Part shown: one piece after another, positions 51,359-58,631 of the stretch
How the letters are laid out: the number at the start of each line of letters is the position of its first letter
How positions within the stretch are numbered: the stretch's first letter is position 1
Assembly (NCBI RefSeq): GCF_000368965.1
Contig: NZ_KB849780.1
Location: 1,116,145 to 1,180,144 of the forward strand
DNA from: Acinetobacter calcoaceticus DSM 30006 = CIP 81.8
GTDB taxonomy: Bacteria; Pseudomonadota; Gammaproteobacteria; Pseudomonadales; Moraxellaceae
DNA length: 64,000 bases
Reading direction: 5' to 3'
The notes under the pieces: model-generated
The model's database searches: none
What the model was told of the DNA's origin: nothing
What the model saw: the letters and a program-made list of their open reading frames with translations, nothing else
Made by a program: the position numbers and the translations under genes

Positions 51359-51608
51359 TATCGTTTCCATCTTTATTAATAGTTATATTACCAATACTGT
51401 CAGCTTGAATTCCTATAGAGCGATTTGAAATATTTTGACTCTTATGAGCGATAGTTTCTTTATCTTTAGGAATTTTAAAGCTCATTAAGAAAGCTATAAC
51501 TGTAGTTACTAGTGTTCCCGAAGAATCAAACCCTGGTTCTGATAGTGCCCACAAAGTTGCTAAAAGCATACTTATACCTGAAGCAAGAATAATAATTAAT
51601 CTAAACAT
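51345..51608 (-). CDS. Two-TM partner with the QAD-x-I motif
   Basis: The 87-aa protein has two membrane helices (LIIILASGISMLLATLWAL, then GTLVTTVIAFLMSF). Its tail reads SIGIQADSIGNITINKD, nearly the same motif as NSTAVQADVIQNLTIEQ in the next protein. It overlaps that gene by 14 bp and is surely in one operon. It may anchor the soluble partner at the membrane by strand pairing; that is inference. Confidence 0.7.
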   Translation of the reverse strand: MFRLIIILASGISMLLATLWALSEPGFDSSGTLVTTVIAFLMSFKIPKDKETIAHKSQNISNRSIGIQADSIGNITINKDGNDNVDK

Positions 51609-51653
51609 TACAAACTCACAAAAAATATTTATATATTAACTTGTAAAACATTT

Positions 51654-52556
51654 TTAAAAATCTAAATCTTCCCAAATGTCAACTGTTCTATGTTCTTGCT
51701 CATCTAAACAAAAAATGCATAAGTATTTATTTTTCTTCCTTTTATATTGTACAGTTCCTACACAATAATCAATATGTTTCGTATCGAAAAACTCAGATTT
51801 CATCATTATGGATATACAATTTTTGCAAAAGAAACTTTCTCGTTCCTTATCAAAATCAAAGCAATCTTTAACCATTTCTGAAGAACATGACGATATTGCA
51901 CCAGCTAATTCATAATGTGTCTGAAGCATTTCAAAAATTTCTCCAGGCTCACCATCAATTAATTTATGCCCCCCATCTGAATGGGCTGACTTATATCGAT
52001 ACCGATGCTGTATCCAATGTAACCCGTTAAAATTCAATTCCTTGTGTGCAGTTATGATACTTTTAAAAATTAGCTCTGGGCTTATATCCGATTTTTTATC
52101 AACCGTATGCATAAACATATTACGTAAGCTTCTAATTTCTTGAAACCATGGTGCAAAACTATTACTAAGTTTTTTATCAGAAAAAGTTTCATAAACCCTA
52201 ATTAAATCCTGCGCATCTATGGTATGAAATTGTGAAAAGGACATGTCTCCATTTTTATCTAATTTTGGAAGATTTTTTGCAGTATTAGCTATCAATAGGT
52301 AGGGAGATATTTCAGCAATTAAACCTTTAAGCCGAAACTCTACAGATTGTATAACAAGAATAAATGCTGAAATAAGTTTAGGTCTAGCAAAATCCCAATA
52401 CTTATAACAATTATCTTCTTCTTCCTTTGAAGTCTCACAAGCATCTGAATAGTAAATATAATCATATGCAAGATTAGCTACTTTTTCCCATGCTTCCTGA
52501 ACCATGTGATCAGCAGTTATATAAAAATCTTCTTTTGTGGGAATATCCAATATCAT
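51654..52556 (-). CDS. HEPN-like protein with C-terminal zinc motif
   Basis: The 300-aa protein is mostly helical, with RSLRNMFMHTVD at about residues 143-154. RNMFMH fits the RxxxxH motif of HEPN ribonucleases. The C-terminus has CKNCISIMMKS and LCIFCLDEQEH, four Cys that could bind zinc. HEPN proteins are RNases of toxin and defence systems. Family not firmly recognised; the motif assignment is tentative. Confidence 0.6.
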   Translation of the reverse strand: MILDIPTKEDFYITADHMVQEAWEKVANLAYDYIYYSDACETSKEEEDNCYKYWDFARPKLISAFILVIQSVEFRLKGLIAEISPYLLIANTAKNLPKLDKNGDMSFSQFHTIDAQDLIRVYETFSDKKLSNSFAPWFQEIRSLRNMFMHTVDKKSDISPELIFKSIITAHKELNFNGLHWIQHRYRYKSAHSDGGHKLIDGEPGEIFEMLQTHYELAGAISSCSSEMVKDCFDFDKERESFFCKNCISIMMKSEFFDTKHIDYCVGTVQYKRKKNKYLCIFCLDEQEHRTVDIWEDLDF

Positions 52557-52580
52557 CTTAAATTTAACTAATCTATTGAA

Positions 52581-52602
52581 AAGCTCACTTTCGTGAGCTT
52601 TG
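52581..52602. terminator. Bidirectional terminator
   Basis: A perfect stem AAAGCTCAC / GTGAGCTTT with a TTTC loop. It separates the HEPN-like gene from the micro-ORFs upstream. Confidence 0.75.
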
Positions 52603-52628
52603 TAATTAAAAACTGATTCTTCGGAATT

Positions 52629-52718
52629 TTATCGCTTAATACTTCTTTCTTCATATGATATATGAGGAGCTGGTACTTCAGGCGGAACTGGAGGTTGAGG
52701 AGAATTTTGGGAGTTCAT
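52629..52718 (-). CDS. Proline-rich 29-aa micro-ORF
   Basis: The ATG at 52718 follows directly on the previous micro-ORF (TAATG). It encodes MNSQNSPQPPVPPEVPAPHI, then SYEERSIKR. It is clearly related to the upstream one (PVPPE-PAP-I), so the pair arose by duplication. Function unknown. Confidence 0.5.
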   Translation of the reverse strand: MNSQNSPQPPVPPEVPAPHISYEERSIKR

Positions 52719-52816
52719 TATGATCTACTCTGTTTGATAGGAATGTTATTAATTTCGCTTTCACCAATTTCAGGAGCTGGCTTCTCAGGAGGAACTGGTA
52801 TAGGTTGGGTAGACAT
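52718..52816 (-). CDS. Proline-rich 32-aa micro-ORF
   Basis: The ATG at 52816 is 8 bp from the end of the membrane gene. It encodes MSTQPIPVPPEKPAPEIGES, then EINNIPIKQSRS. The PVPPEKPAPEI core is shared with the next micro-ORF. Tandem retention of the core suggests real peptides, perhaps partners of the membrane protein encoded upstream. Confidence 0.5.
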   Translation of the reverse strand: MSTQPIPVPPEKPAPEIGESEINNIPIKQSRS

Positions 52817-52823
52817 TTTATTA

Positions 52824-53360
52824 TCAAAATTTATTTAAGATAAAAGTAATTATAAATGCTAAAAAAATTAAAGAACAACATAAAATTTCTGCAAACGCCT
52901 TTTTTAGATAAGCTGCTTTCTCATTATTAATTTTTTTATAACTTGCAACAACTTCATCAATTCTGTCTGATAGCCCCATATAGACTGTTTCTTTTTCATT
53001 CTCTTGCACATATTCTTTAATTCCTGTTTTAGGAATTTCACCCAATTTGTTGATTTTTAAGCATAAGAATAACCATCTTAAAACTGGAAAAATTGCAATA
53101 ACGAATATTATTAATAGTATTAGAGATGCATAATACATTACACCTCTTGTTTCTATCGGTTGCGTTTCAGTTAGGTAAGTACGACACAATACTGTAGTCA
53201 CCGTTAAGAATAAAGTAATAAATGTCAGATACTTGGATGCTTTATTCTCCAACTCCTTATAGTTATCACGTAAAATATCCAGATGATATTTTTTGTATTC
53301 GTATAAAAACTTATACTTTTCTGAATCATATTCTTTATCTTTTTTATCAATACTTTCCAC
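52824..53360 (-). CDS. Two-TM SLATT/Pycsar-TM-like membrane protein
   Basis: The 178-aa protein has an N-terminal helix (LRDNYKELENKASKYLTFIT), two membrane segments (about 47-62 and 76-98), and then VASYKKINNEKAAYLKKAF. A final membrane helix follows. The pattern recalls SLATT and Pycsar membrane effectors, which make pores on nucleotide signals. No cyclase gene is visible nearby. It is first in the accessory run after Q. Confidence 0.6.
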   Translation of the reverse strand: MESIDKKDKEYDSEKYKFLYEYKKYHLDILRDNYKELENKASKYLTFITLFLTVTTVLCRTYLTETQPIETRGVMYYASLILLIIFVIAIFPVLRWLFLCLKINKLGEIPKTGIKEYVQENEKETVYMGLSDRIDEVVASYKKINNEKAAYLKKAFAEILCCSLIFLAFIITFILNKF

Positions 53361-53397
53361 TATTAGCTCCAGACACCTTACTAAGATAATATTTTAT

Positions 53398-53907
53398 CTA
53401 AAGATACACTATAAACCCATATCGACAATGCAACGCTGCCAAACCGCACTTAACGTCTTGTCTGGCATCATTTTGAGTACGATCTTCATTGGCCATCTCA
53501 GGCCATGACTGACCACGGAAGTAACGATCAATAATCGCATCCATCCATTCATCCATAACTTCACTCTGCCCCATTAAATCTAAAATTAAACGCTGTACTG
53601 CACGGGCTTCATTGTCATCAATCTGGCACTGGGCTTTAGATTTAGTTTTACGGAATGGATCTGATTCACTCACAAAGTAATTGGCGATGATTTCTCTTTG
53701 TTTCTTCTTACCTAATCGTTTTAAATGGCGCTGCTTTTCAACTTGTACCATCGCTGATGCAATTGGGTTGCTATATGCGCCTGAAGGGATACCGGTAAAA
53801 CTCTTTTGATCTAGCCATGCACCGAACTGATATAACCAACCTTCCAAATCGAACCGAGACCAATCCACTGAGTGCATTACATGCTTCTTATCGATCATTA
53901 GTGTCAT
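53398..53907 (-). CDS. Q-like antiterminator
   Basis: The 169-aa protein (WLYQFGAWLDQKSFTGIPSG, then SQSWPEM-type region GQSWPEMANEDRTQNDARQD) resembles phage antitermination Q proteins of the 82/21 type in size and in its WG/AW and GxPS pattern. It is the last gene of the early minus operon, just before the island and late promoter, as expected for Q. It would let polymerase pass the many late terminators. Confidence 0.72.
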   Translation of the reverse strand: MTLMIDKKHVMHSVDWSRFDLEGWLYQFGAWLDQKSFTGIPSGAYSNPIASAMVQVEKQRHLKRLGKKKQREIIANYFVSESDPFRKTKSKAQCQIDDNEARAVQRLILDLMGQSEVMDEWMDAIIDRYFRGQSWPEMANEDRTQNDARQDVKCGLAALHCRYGFIVYL

Positions 53908-54308
53908 TCATTTCCCCCAACCATTTTCTCTATCTGCTGAACCGCTAAACCTGACTTCACTTGCTCTGTACTGAACCGTAAAACTGTAAAACCCATCATT
54001 GCCGCCGAGTTATATTTCTCCATATCCCCGATATAACCTTTGCCTCTTGTGTGACGGCCACCGCCTGCCATCCAAATCCCGCCCTCAACCTCTACCAAAA
54101 TCTTTGTACCGTTAATTAGAAAATCGGCTCTCCATTTACGTTTCGGATGGAATTTATATTCCTGCTCAAAACTGATCTTGCATGCTCTCAAGTGCGTGGC
54201 CAGTACCGCCTCACCTTCACTTGGTTCCCGTGTTTGCTTTGCTGAACGACGTTTCTTTGTCTTCACTGGAAATAATTCACGGTATTCAGCTAAACTCATG
54301 CTAGACAT
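53904..54308 (-). CDS. Vsr/DUF559-like PD-(D/E)XK nuclease
   Basis: I start at the ATG at 54308, after AAAGGGG. The 134-aa protein has KWRADFLINGTKILVEVEGG, then GGGRHTRGKGYIGDMEKYN and FTVLRFSTEQVKSGLA: catalytic D and E-x-E plus a late helix. It is paralogous to 45182-45631. It lies between the O-like initiator and Q, where phages keep Holliday junction or Nin-type nucleases. It overlaps Q by 4 bp. Confidence 0.75.
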   Translation of the reverse strand: MSSMSLAEYRELFPVKTKKRRSAKQTREPSEGEAVLATHLRACKISFEQEYKFHPKRKWRADFLINGTKILVEVEGGIWMAGGGRHTRGKGYIGDMEKYNSAAMMGFTVLRFSTEQVKSGLAVQQIEKMVGGNE

Positions 54309-54378
54309 CCAAACCCCTTTCAAAAGCGTAGATCTCACTATGTAAGAGCGCTACGTTGACATGGTAGAGGTCTGTCAT
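54301..54378 (-). CDS. 25-aa coupled micro-ORF
   Basis: ATG at 54378 overlaps the initiator stop (ATGA). It encodes MTDLYHVNVALLHSEIYAFE, then RGLDV, and its stop overlaps the start region of the nuclease. It may be a small nin-type gene or just a coupling leader between the initiator and the nuclease. Confidence 0.4.
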   Translation of the reverse strand: MTDLYHVNVALLHSEIYAFERGLDV

Positions 54379-55337
54379 GCTGCCCCCTGCAATGAGCCTT
54401 TGAAGCCAACTTGCTTGAGATACGGTTCCCATTGTTTGGCCTGAGCTGGATCACTGAGTTTCACGGCGATACGCGCTGCAAGTTGATCGTAGCTTTCCCC
54501 TGCAGCTGCAAACTGACTTGCGAACTCAGGATGTTGTGAGAGTTTTTGAGCGAAGGTATGAACCTGTTTGTCGCTGAGTTTTTCTTGAGCGCTCGGCGCG
54601 CCTCGTACTGACGACCCTGAATTCCGGAAACCTGTCTGTTCACGTGCTTGGTATTTTCCACATGCGTTGATTAACCAATCTGCAAAGTGGTAATGCATGA
54701 GCTCATCACAAAGATTCTTCTCTGCGTTGTAGAGTTCAAATGCTCGAAGCTCCCGATCAAACCAAGTCGCGTTTTTGATCTGCTCGTAAGTTTCCTGATC
54801 AGTTGCCAAGCGAATTTCTTCACCAAGTTTTTTCAAACTCAACCATGTTTTTTTATTTTTAGATTCTTCTGATAGATTCTTTAAAAGATTCCGTGTCCCA
54901 ACGTTGGGACCCTTTACCGGAATTGTTGGGACTCTTTCATGAAATTGTTGGAACTGTTCCACTGTTGGGACTGTTCCAACGTTGGTACTCTTTCCATCTA
55001 AATTTTCACCTTCTAACGGTCCCATTGTTGGGACTGTATCTTCACGACCAACTACACCGTTCAAGCGGTAAACGACCACCTGTTTTGTCTGACCTTTGCG
55101 CTCTCCAGTATCAGTAATTAATCCATCATCGGAGAGCTCGGCAAGTATCTTCATTACAGTTTTTCTGTCAATTTTGCAGTCTGCGGCTAAGCGTTTAGCG
55201 CTTGGATAACAGGTATGATCCTCACTTGCGCGATCAGCCATAGATAGCAAAACAACCAGTTTTAAGGCAGGTAATGAACCGCCTTTCTTTGTCGGGATAT
55301 GAACTTTCCAAGCCCAATTAGTGGCATCTAGACTCAT
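54375..55337 (-). CDS. Replication initiator (O-like, HTH)
   Basis: The 320-aa protein has an N-terminal winged-helix part (SADRAS-type region LVVLLSMADRASEDHTCYPS, then LAADCKIDRKTVMKILAELS). A linker coded by the iterons follows (NVGTVPTVEQFQQFHERVPT), then a helical C-terminal domain. The arrangement is like lambda O: initiator gene with the origin inside. It overlaps the HNH gene by 4 bp. Confidence 0.85.
   Translation of the reverse strand: MSLDATNWAWKVHIPTKKGGSLPALKLVVLLSMADRASEDHTCYPSAKRLAADCKIDRKTVMKILAELSDDGLITDTGERKGQTKQVVVYRLNGVVGREDTVPTMGPLEGENLDGKSTNVGTVPTVEQFQQFHERVPTIPVKGPNVGTRNLLKNLSEESKNKKTWLSLKKLGEEIRLATDQETYEQIKNATWFDRELRAFELYNAEKNLCDELMHYHFADWLINACGKYQAREQTGFRNSGSSVRGAPSAQEKLSDKQVHTFAQKLSQHPEFASQFAAAGESYDQLAARIAVKLSDPAQAKQWEPYLKQVGFKGSLQGAA
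54895..55034. repeat. Iterons, probable replication origin inside the O-like gene
   Basis: Six copies of GTTGGGAC or a close variant start at 54903, 54925, 54947 (GTTGGAAC), 54964, 54981 (GTTGGTAC) and 55027. The first is part of the perfect palindrome GTCCCAACGTTGGGAC (54895-54910). Spacings are 22, 22, 17, 17 and 46 bp, near whole helical turns in part. They encode repeated V(P/G)T residues of the linker. Confidence 0.82.
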
Positions 55338-55738
55338 TTATCCTCCTCGTCTGGTTCATCGTATTTGGTACCTTTCGATGAATTGCATGACTTACACATT
55401 GTTTGGAGGTTTTCTATTGACGAGCCACCGCCTAAAATCTCTGGTTTAATATGATCAAGTGTTAAATTCTTCTGAACGCCACACGTAACGCACTTAAACC
55501 CGTCTCGTTCGTAAACCTCAAGGCGAAGTTTCATACCGATTTTCTTTTTCATATATTTTTGTGAGTGTTTTTCAGTTTTCCGCCCAAAAAGATCTCGGCC
55601 ATATTGCGCCTTGTGAACAACTTCTAAAATCATGTTTGCGCATAAGTTGCATAAAATAACCTCAGGGTTAATTTTGCTGTAATAATCGACTGCGTACTCT
55701 TCTTCGCAATATTGGCAAATTACAAAATCTTCTTTCAT
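55334..55738 (-). CDS. HNH endonuclease
   Basis: The 134-aa protein has an N-terminal zinc pair (CQYCEEEY, CNLCANMI), then LRLEVYERDGFKCVTCG, LTLDHIKPEILGGGSSIENL and CKSCNSSKG: a full HNH motif with DH and four Cys. It is in the early operon between the initiator and the small genes. HNH proteins at this place may be free homing-like nucleases or help packaging. Confidence 0.85.
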   Translation of the reverse strand: MKEDFVICQYCEEEYAVDYYSKINPEVILCNLCANMILEVVHKAQYGRDLFGRKTEKHSQKYMKKKIGMKLRLEVYERDGFKCVTCGVQKNLTLDHIKPEILGGGSSIENLQTMCKSCNSSKGTKYDEPDEEDK

Positions 55739-55891
55739 GTTTTAGCTCCTATAAAATGAGCTTTAATTACAACATGAAAAGAATTGGGTACGAACTTACT
55801 CATATTTCTGCTCCCGCCATTTCAATATTTGCAATGCCCAATTGAGAGGTATAAATTGGTAAAAGGATTGATATAAAAAGAATGAACAAAA

Positions 55892-56068
55892 ATGAATAAA
55901 GATACTGAACAACATCAAGATTCTAAGACGTGCAAAGAACTTAAAAATAAACAAACCAATTACGTTGAAGTCATTATCAAAGTTCATCCAGATTCTGTAG
56001 ATAAGTTGATTACGCTTATTAAGAAAACTGACGCAGATATTCAGGGCATTGAAGTTCGAAATGGTTAA
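55892..56068 (+). CDS. Possible 58-aa plus-strand protein
   Basis: The frame from ATG 55892 encodes MNKDTEQHQDSKTCKELKNK, then VEVIIKVHPDSVDKLITLIK and DADIQGIEVRNG. The last part looks like a real beta-alpha-beta domain. The opposite strand is also open (55796-56179), but its product is a poor hydrophobic string. It faces against the early operon. Its start has no strong ribosome-binding site. Confidence 0.45.
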   Translation: MNKDTEQHQDSKTCKELKNKQTNYVEVIIKVHPDSVDKLITLIKKTDADIQGIEVRNG

Positions 56069-56076
56069 ATAACTAC

Positions 56077-56370
56077 TCATGACACCTCCGCCCGCGCTAA
56101 TTCTTCTGCATTTAATCGACGCTTTAATTGGTTTTCTGCAACGGTGGCATGACGTATATACCTCACTCCAGATGTCCAAACTTTTCCGTTGATGTCAGTC
56201 ATAGAGACATGATCACCAAGAAAGTCACTTTTTATTTCTATGATGCAGAAAATACTATCGCTACCAAGCGGCCCTATAATGTGGTTTTGAATAACCACCA
56301 TGTCACCTACTACAAATTCTTGTGAGTTGAGTTCGATTGGTTGTTCTGCTAAATTAGTTTGCATATTCAT
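56077..56370 (-). CDS. 97-aa early protein of unknown function
   Basis: ATG at 56370 follows AGGAACCC. The protein has a small beta-barrel-like pattern (FVVGDMVVIQNHIIG, then HVSMTDINGKVWTSGVRYIR). It lies after the CII-like gene in the early operon. Family unknown; replication support is possible. Confidence 0.6.
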   Translation of the reverse strand: MNMQTNLAEQPIELNSQEFVVGDMVVIQNHIIGPLGSDSIFCIIEIKSDFLGDHVSMTDINGKVWTSGVRYIRHATVAENQLKRRLNAEELARAEVS

Positions 56371-56392
56371 GGGTTCCTAAATTTGTGAATTG

Positions 56393-56426
56393 AAACCACT
56401 CCTGTTCGCGCAGGTAGTGGTTTTTT
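56393..56426. terminator. Long hairpin after the CII-like gene
   Basis: AAACCACTCCTG (56393-56404) pairs with CAGG-T-AGTGGTTT (56411-56423), followed by T6 on the plus strand. It could limit early transcription past CII, or face plus-strand readthrough. Confidence 0.55.
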
Positions 56427-56781
56427 AATATCCAAATTCTTCTAAGCGTGGAGCTATAGAAGCATGTTGGAAATCATTTACTTCCGATGCCCTATTCATA
56501 GAAAGCCGAGCAAGATAAAAAATTGAATCCACAAACTGCTTGTCATAACACTCATAGTTTTCTGGAATGATTTTTAGCCCAAGTAAATCCAACAATGTGC
56601 AACAGTTTTCAATTTCAGTTAAGTCATTGCTTTTCTTTTCATTTTTGATTCTTGATAAGGCGGTTGGATCTAGTCCTAAATCACTTGCTAAATCTTTATT
56701 GCTTGTAGATGCAAGGCGCTGCAATACAAGAGCAATTGAATTTCTAGACCTTGCGCTCAGGTTTTCACATACTTTGCTCAT
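56425..56781 (-). CDS. CII-like regulator
   Basis: The 118-aa protein (RSRNSIALVLQRLASTSNKD, LASDLGLDPTALSRIKNEKK) has the CII helix-turn-helix pattern. It follows cro by 8 bp, as in lambdoid phages. It is likely to activate the establishment promoter of cI. The longer C-terminal part is helical. Confidence 0.82.
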   Translation of the reverse strand: MSKVCENLSARSRNSIALVLQRLASTSNKDLASDLGLDPTALSRIKNEKKSNDLTEIENCCTLLDLLGLKIIPENYECYDKQFVDSIFYLARLSMNRASEVNDFQHASIAPRLEEFGY

Positions 56782-56789
56782 GGTGACTC

Positions 56790-57011
56790 CTAGACTGCAC
56801 TAGTCTTTCTAAGAAAAAAGTCAAATATGCTTTTGTGGGTTAGTTTCTTGTTGCTTGCATCTACCATTTTTTGAATGGTTTCCATGCTTGGTTTTTTTCG
56901 ACCATGGATAAGATGAGACTCCATATATCTATAAGAAATTTTTGTGGTTTCACAAAATTGGATGCGTTGATCTTTATCAAGACCACGCCAGAAATCATAA
57001 AGAGTTACCAT
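56790..57011 (-). CDS. cro: Cro-like repressor
   Basis: The 73-aa protein (MVTLYDFWRGLDKDQRIQFC, then ISYRYMESHLIHGRKKPSME) has a HTH of the YdaS/Cro kind. It is divergent from cI, and the four operator-like sites lie between them. Its promoter at 57041-57069 has a 17-bp spacer holding one operator. It shifts the switch to lysis. Confidence 0.82.
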   Translation of the reverse strand: MVTLYDFWRGLDKDQRIQFCETTKISYRYMESHLIHGRKKPSMETIQKMVDASNKKLTHKSIFDFFLRKTSAV

Positions 57012-57017
57012 GGATAC

Positions 57018-57105
57018 ACCTAAAGGGTAAATTAAATATAAATATACCCTCTAGGTAAATATTATTCAACCTATCAGGGTATTTATTTTTTCTACCTGTA
57101 GGGTA
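57018..57105. promoter_or_regulatory. cI/cro operators and cro promoter
   Basis: Four sites of the type ACCTnnnAGGGTA are seen: ACCTAAAGGGTA (57018-57029), ACCCTCTAGGTA (57046-57057), ACCTATCAGGGTA (57069-57081) and ACCTGTAGGGTA (57094-57105). On the minus strand TTGAAT (57069-57064), 17 bp and TATATT (57046-57041) make the cro promoter. The second site lies in its spacer, the third touches its -35, and the first lies in the cro leader. Confidence 0.85.
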
Positions 57106-57137
57106 TTTTTGAAATATGACTTATAGGTGTTCTTGTA

Positions 57138-57926
57138 ATGGCTGAACTAAAGACAATTCATGAAATTAGATTTCTTAATGCAAAGAGACTAATGGAAGAA
57201 TCCGGTCTCAAACGTAAAGAGTTTGCTGAGAAGATTGATATGTCATATAGCTTGCTGAGTCAGTATTTAGGTAAAAACCCGACCAAAAATATTGGGGATG
57301 ACACAGCTATAAAAATTGAAGATGCATTTAGTAAACCGCGTGGTTATCTTGATCAGTCTGACTTGTCTAACTTAACCACTCAAAAAAATGTGGATGTTGT
57401 TGCATTTAAAAAATTTGATATAGAAGCATTTAAGAAAAAATACAATATTCCCGATAATGAAGACGCTATTAAGTTTGTAGAGACCCCACTTAAGTCATTC
57501 CCACGTCAAAAAAGATATGTTCCTGTTAAGGCCTATTCAAAAATGGGGATGGATGGCTATTTCACGGATATGGGCTATGAAGGAAATGGTGGGGATGGTT
57601 ATATACCTACTCACGCAGCTGGTGAAAAAGCATATGGTATCAAAGGAACTGGTGACTCCATGTTCCCTGCTATCCGCAATGGTTGGTATGTAGTATGTGA
57701 TCCCGATGCAGAGCTGGTACCTATGGAATTTGTTCAGGTTTGCCTTAAAGACGGACGATGCACAATTAAAGAGTTTATTGGTATACAAAACGATGTATTA
57801 AGCTTAATAGCAGTGAATGGTGGTGAACGTCTCACATTTAATATGGATGAGGTTGAAAGCATTACAGCTATCACAGACATTGTGCCACCTAGTCAACACA
57901 AGCATGATCACCCCAATGGCTACTAA
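57138..57926 (+). CDS. cI: CI-type phage repressor (XRE plus S24 peptidase)
   Basis: The 262-aa protein has an XRE HTH (LKRKEFAEKIDMSYSLLSQY) in the first 70 residues and an S24 domain in the second half. The Ser is in GIKGTGDSMFPAIRNGWYVV (about residue 173) and the Lys in GRCTIKEFIG (about 210). It should be cut when RecA is activated, inducing the prophage. The exact cut site is not obvious. It binds the operators at 57018-57105 and 60644-60680. Confidence 0.9.
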   Translation: MAELKTIHEIRFLNAKRLMEESGLKRKEFAEKIDMSYSLLSQYLGKNPTKNIGDDTAIKIEDAFSKPRGYLDQSDLSNLTTQKNVDVVAFKKFDIEAFKKKYNIPDNEDAIKFVETPLKSFPRQKRYVPVKAYSKMGMDGYFTDMGYEGNGGDGYIPTHAAGEKAYGIKGTGDSMFPAIRNGWYVVCDPDAELVPMEFVQVCLKDGRCTIKEFIGIQNDVLSLIAVNGGERLTFNMDEVESITAITDIVPPSQHKHDHPNGY

Positions 57927-58037
57927 AATGATTGAAGGATTTTTCGACTCTAAATTTCAAGAAAATCAACATGTCAATAATTTGTGTCGTAATAACTTAT
58001 AATCGATTATTTAAGTTTTAAATTTCAAGGAAAACCG

Positions 58038-58337
58038 ATGATCGCTACACTTAATAAATCCAAAACTACACTAACGATTAATCGTCAAGAATTTAAACTA
58101 GCATTAGGCAAAATTGGTGCAGGAATTGATAAACAAATTGCCTCTCTTAAAAAAGCCAAGCAGAGCTATGACGCTGCGGAAATGGCACGCGAGGTTATTA
58201 ACGAAGCCAATATTTTTGAAGCCATTATTGAAGGCTTTAATGAAGCAGAAGAAACTAATCTAAAGTTAGGTGATATAACCAATCTTGAAGTAGCTCAAGA
58301 ATGGATTGATGAGTTTTTGGAGAAGTATAGTACTTAA
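58038..58337 (+). CDS. 99-aa protein downstream of cI
   Basis: ATG at 58038 follows TTTCAAGGAAAACCG. The protein is helical and charged (LNKSKTTLTINRQEFKLALG, then KIGAGIDKQIASLKKAKQSY). No family is known. It is probably expressed from the cI side in the lysogen. A short terminator-like stem, CCTCG/CGAGG (58348-58361), follows. Confidence 0.65.
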   Translation: MIATLNKSKTTLTINRQEFKLALGKIGAGIDKQIASLKKAKQSYDAAEMAREVINEANIFEAIIEGFNEAEETNLKLGDITNLEVAQEWIDEFLEKYST

Positions 58338-58373
58338 AATCAAAAAACCTCGAAATCGAGGGAATTAAAAAAC

Positions 58374-58410
58374 TGTGAACCCGACACATTATTTTTAGAA
58401 AGGGAATCAA
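58374..58410 (+). repeat. GTGA(A)CCCGACAC hairpin element, copy 1
   Basis: TGTG (58374-58377) pairs with CACA (58385-58388) around AACCCGA. TTTTTAGAAAGGGAATC follows and gives the ribosome-binding site of the KTSC-like gene. Copy 2 lies in front of the kinase gene. Confidence 0.5.
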
Positions 58411-58413
58411 AAT

Positions 58414-58629
58414 ATGAAAAAAATCGAAGTTAATTCCCGTAATATCAGCCATGTTTTTTACCAACATTTTTTATTGACGGTAGTGCTCAGAACAGGTGAA
58501 AGGTTTATTTACAGACTACTTGAAGCAAATACATTCAAAGAATTTATTGATTCAAAAGATAAAGATAAATTTTATAGAAGCCATCTCGAAGCCAATAAAG
58601 AACTTAAGCGAATTCAGCTTTTTGTGTAA
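58414..58629 (+). CDS. KTSC-domain-like protein
   Basis: The 71-aa protein (VNSRNISHVFYQHFLLTVVL, then GERFIYRLLEANTFKEFIDS) resembles the KTSC domain, a small fold linked to RNA-related proteins. It is flanked by the two hairpin elements. Its role is unknown; co-expression with the kinase pair is likely. Confidence 0.62.
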   Translation: MKKIEVNSRNISHVFYQHFLLTVVLRTGERFIYRLLEANTFKEFIDSKDKDKFYRSHLEANKELKRIQLFV

Positions 58630-58631
58630 TT

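Noticed and set aside
55796..56179. 127-aa minus-strand frame
   Set aside because: Phe/Ile-rich product typical of the antisense strand of the 58-aa plus-strand frame and of the 97-aa gene.
57537..57788. 83-aa minus-strand frame within cI
   Set aside because: Antisense shadow of the S24 domain.
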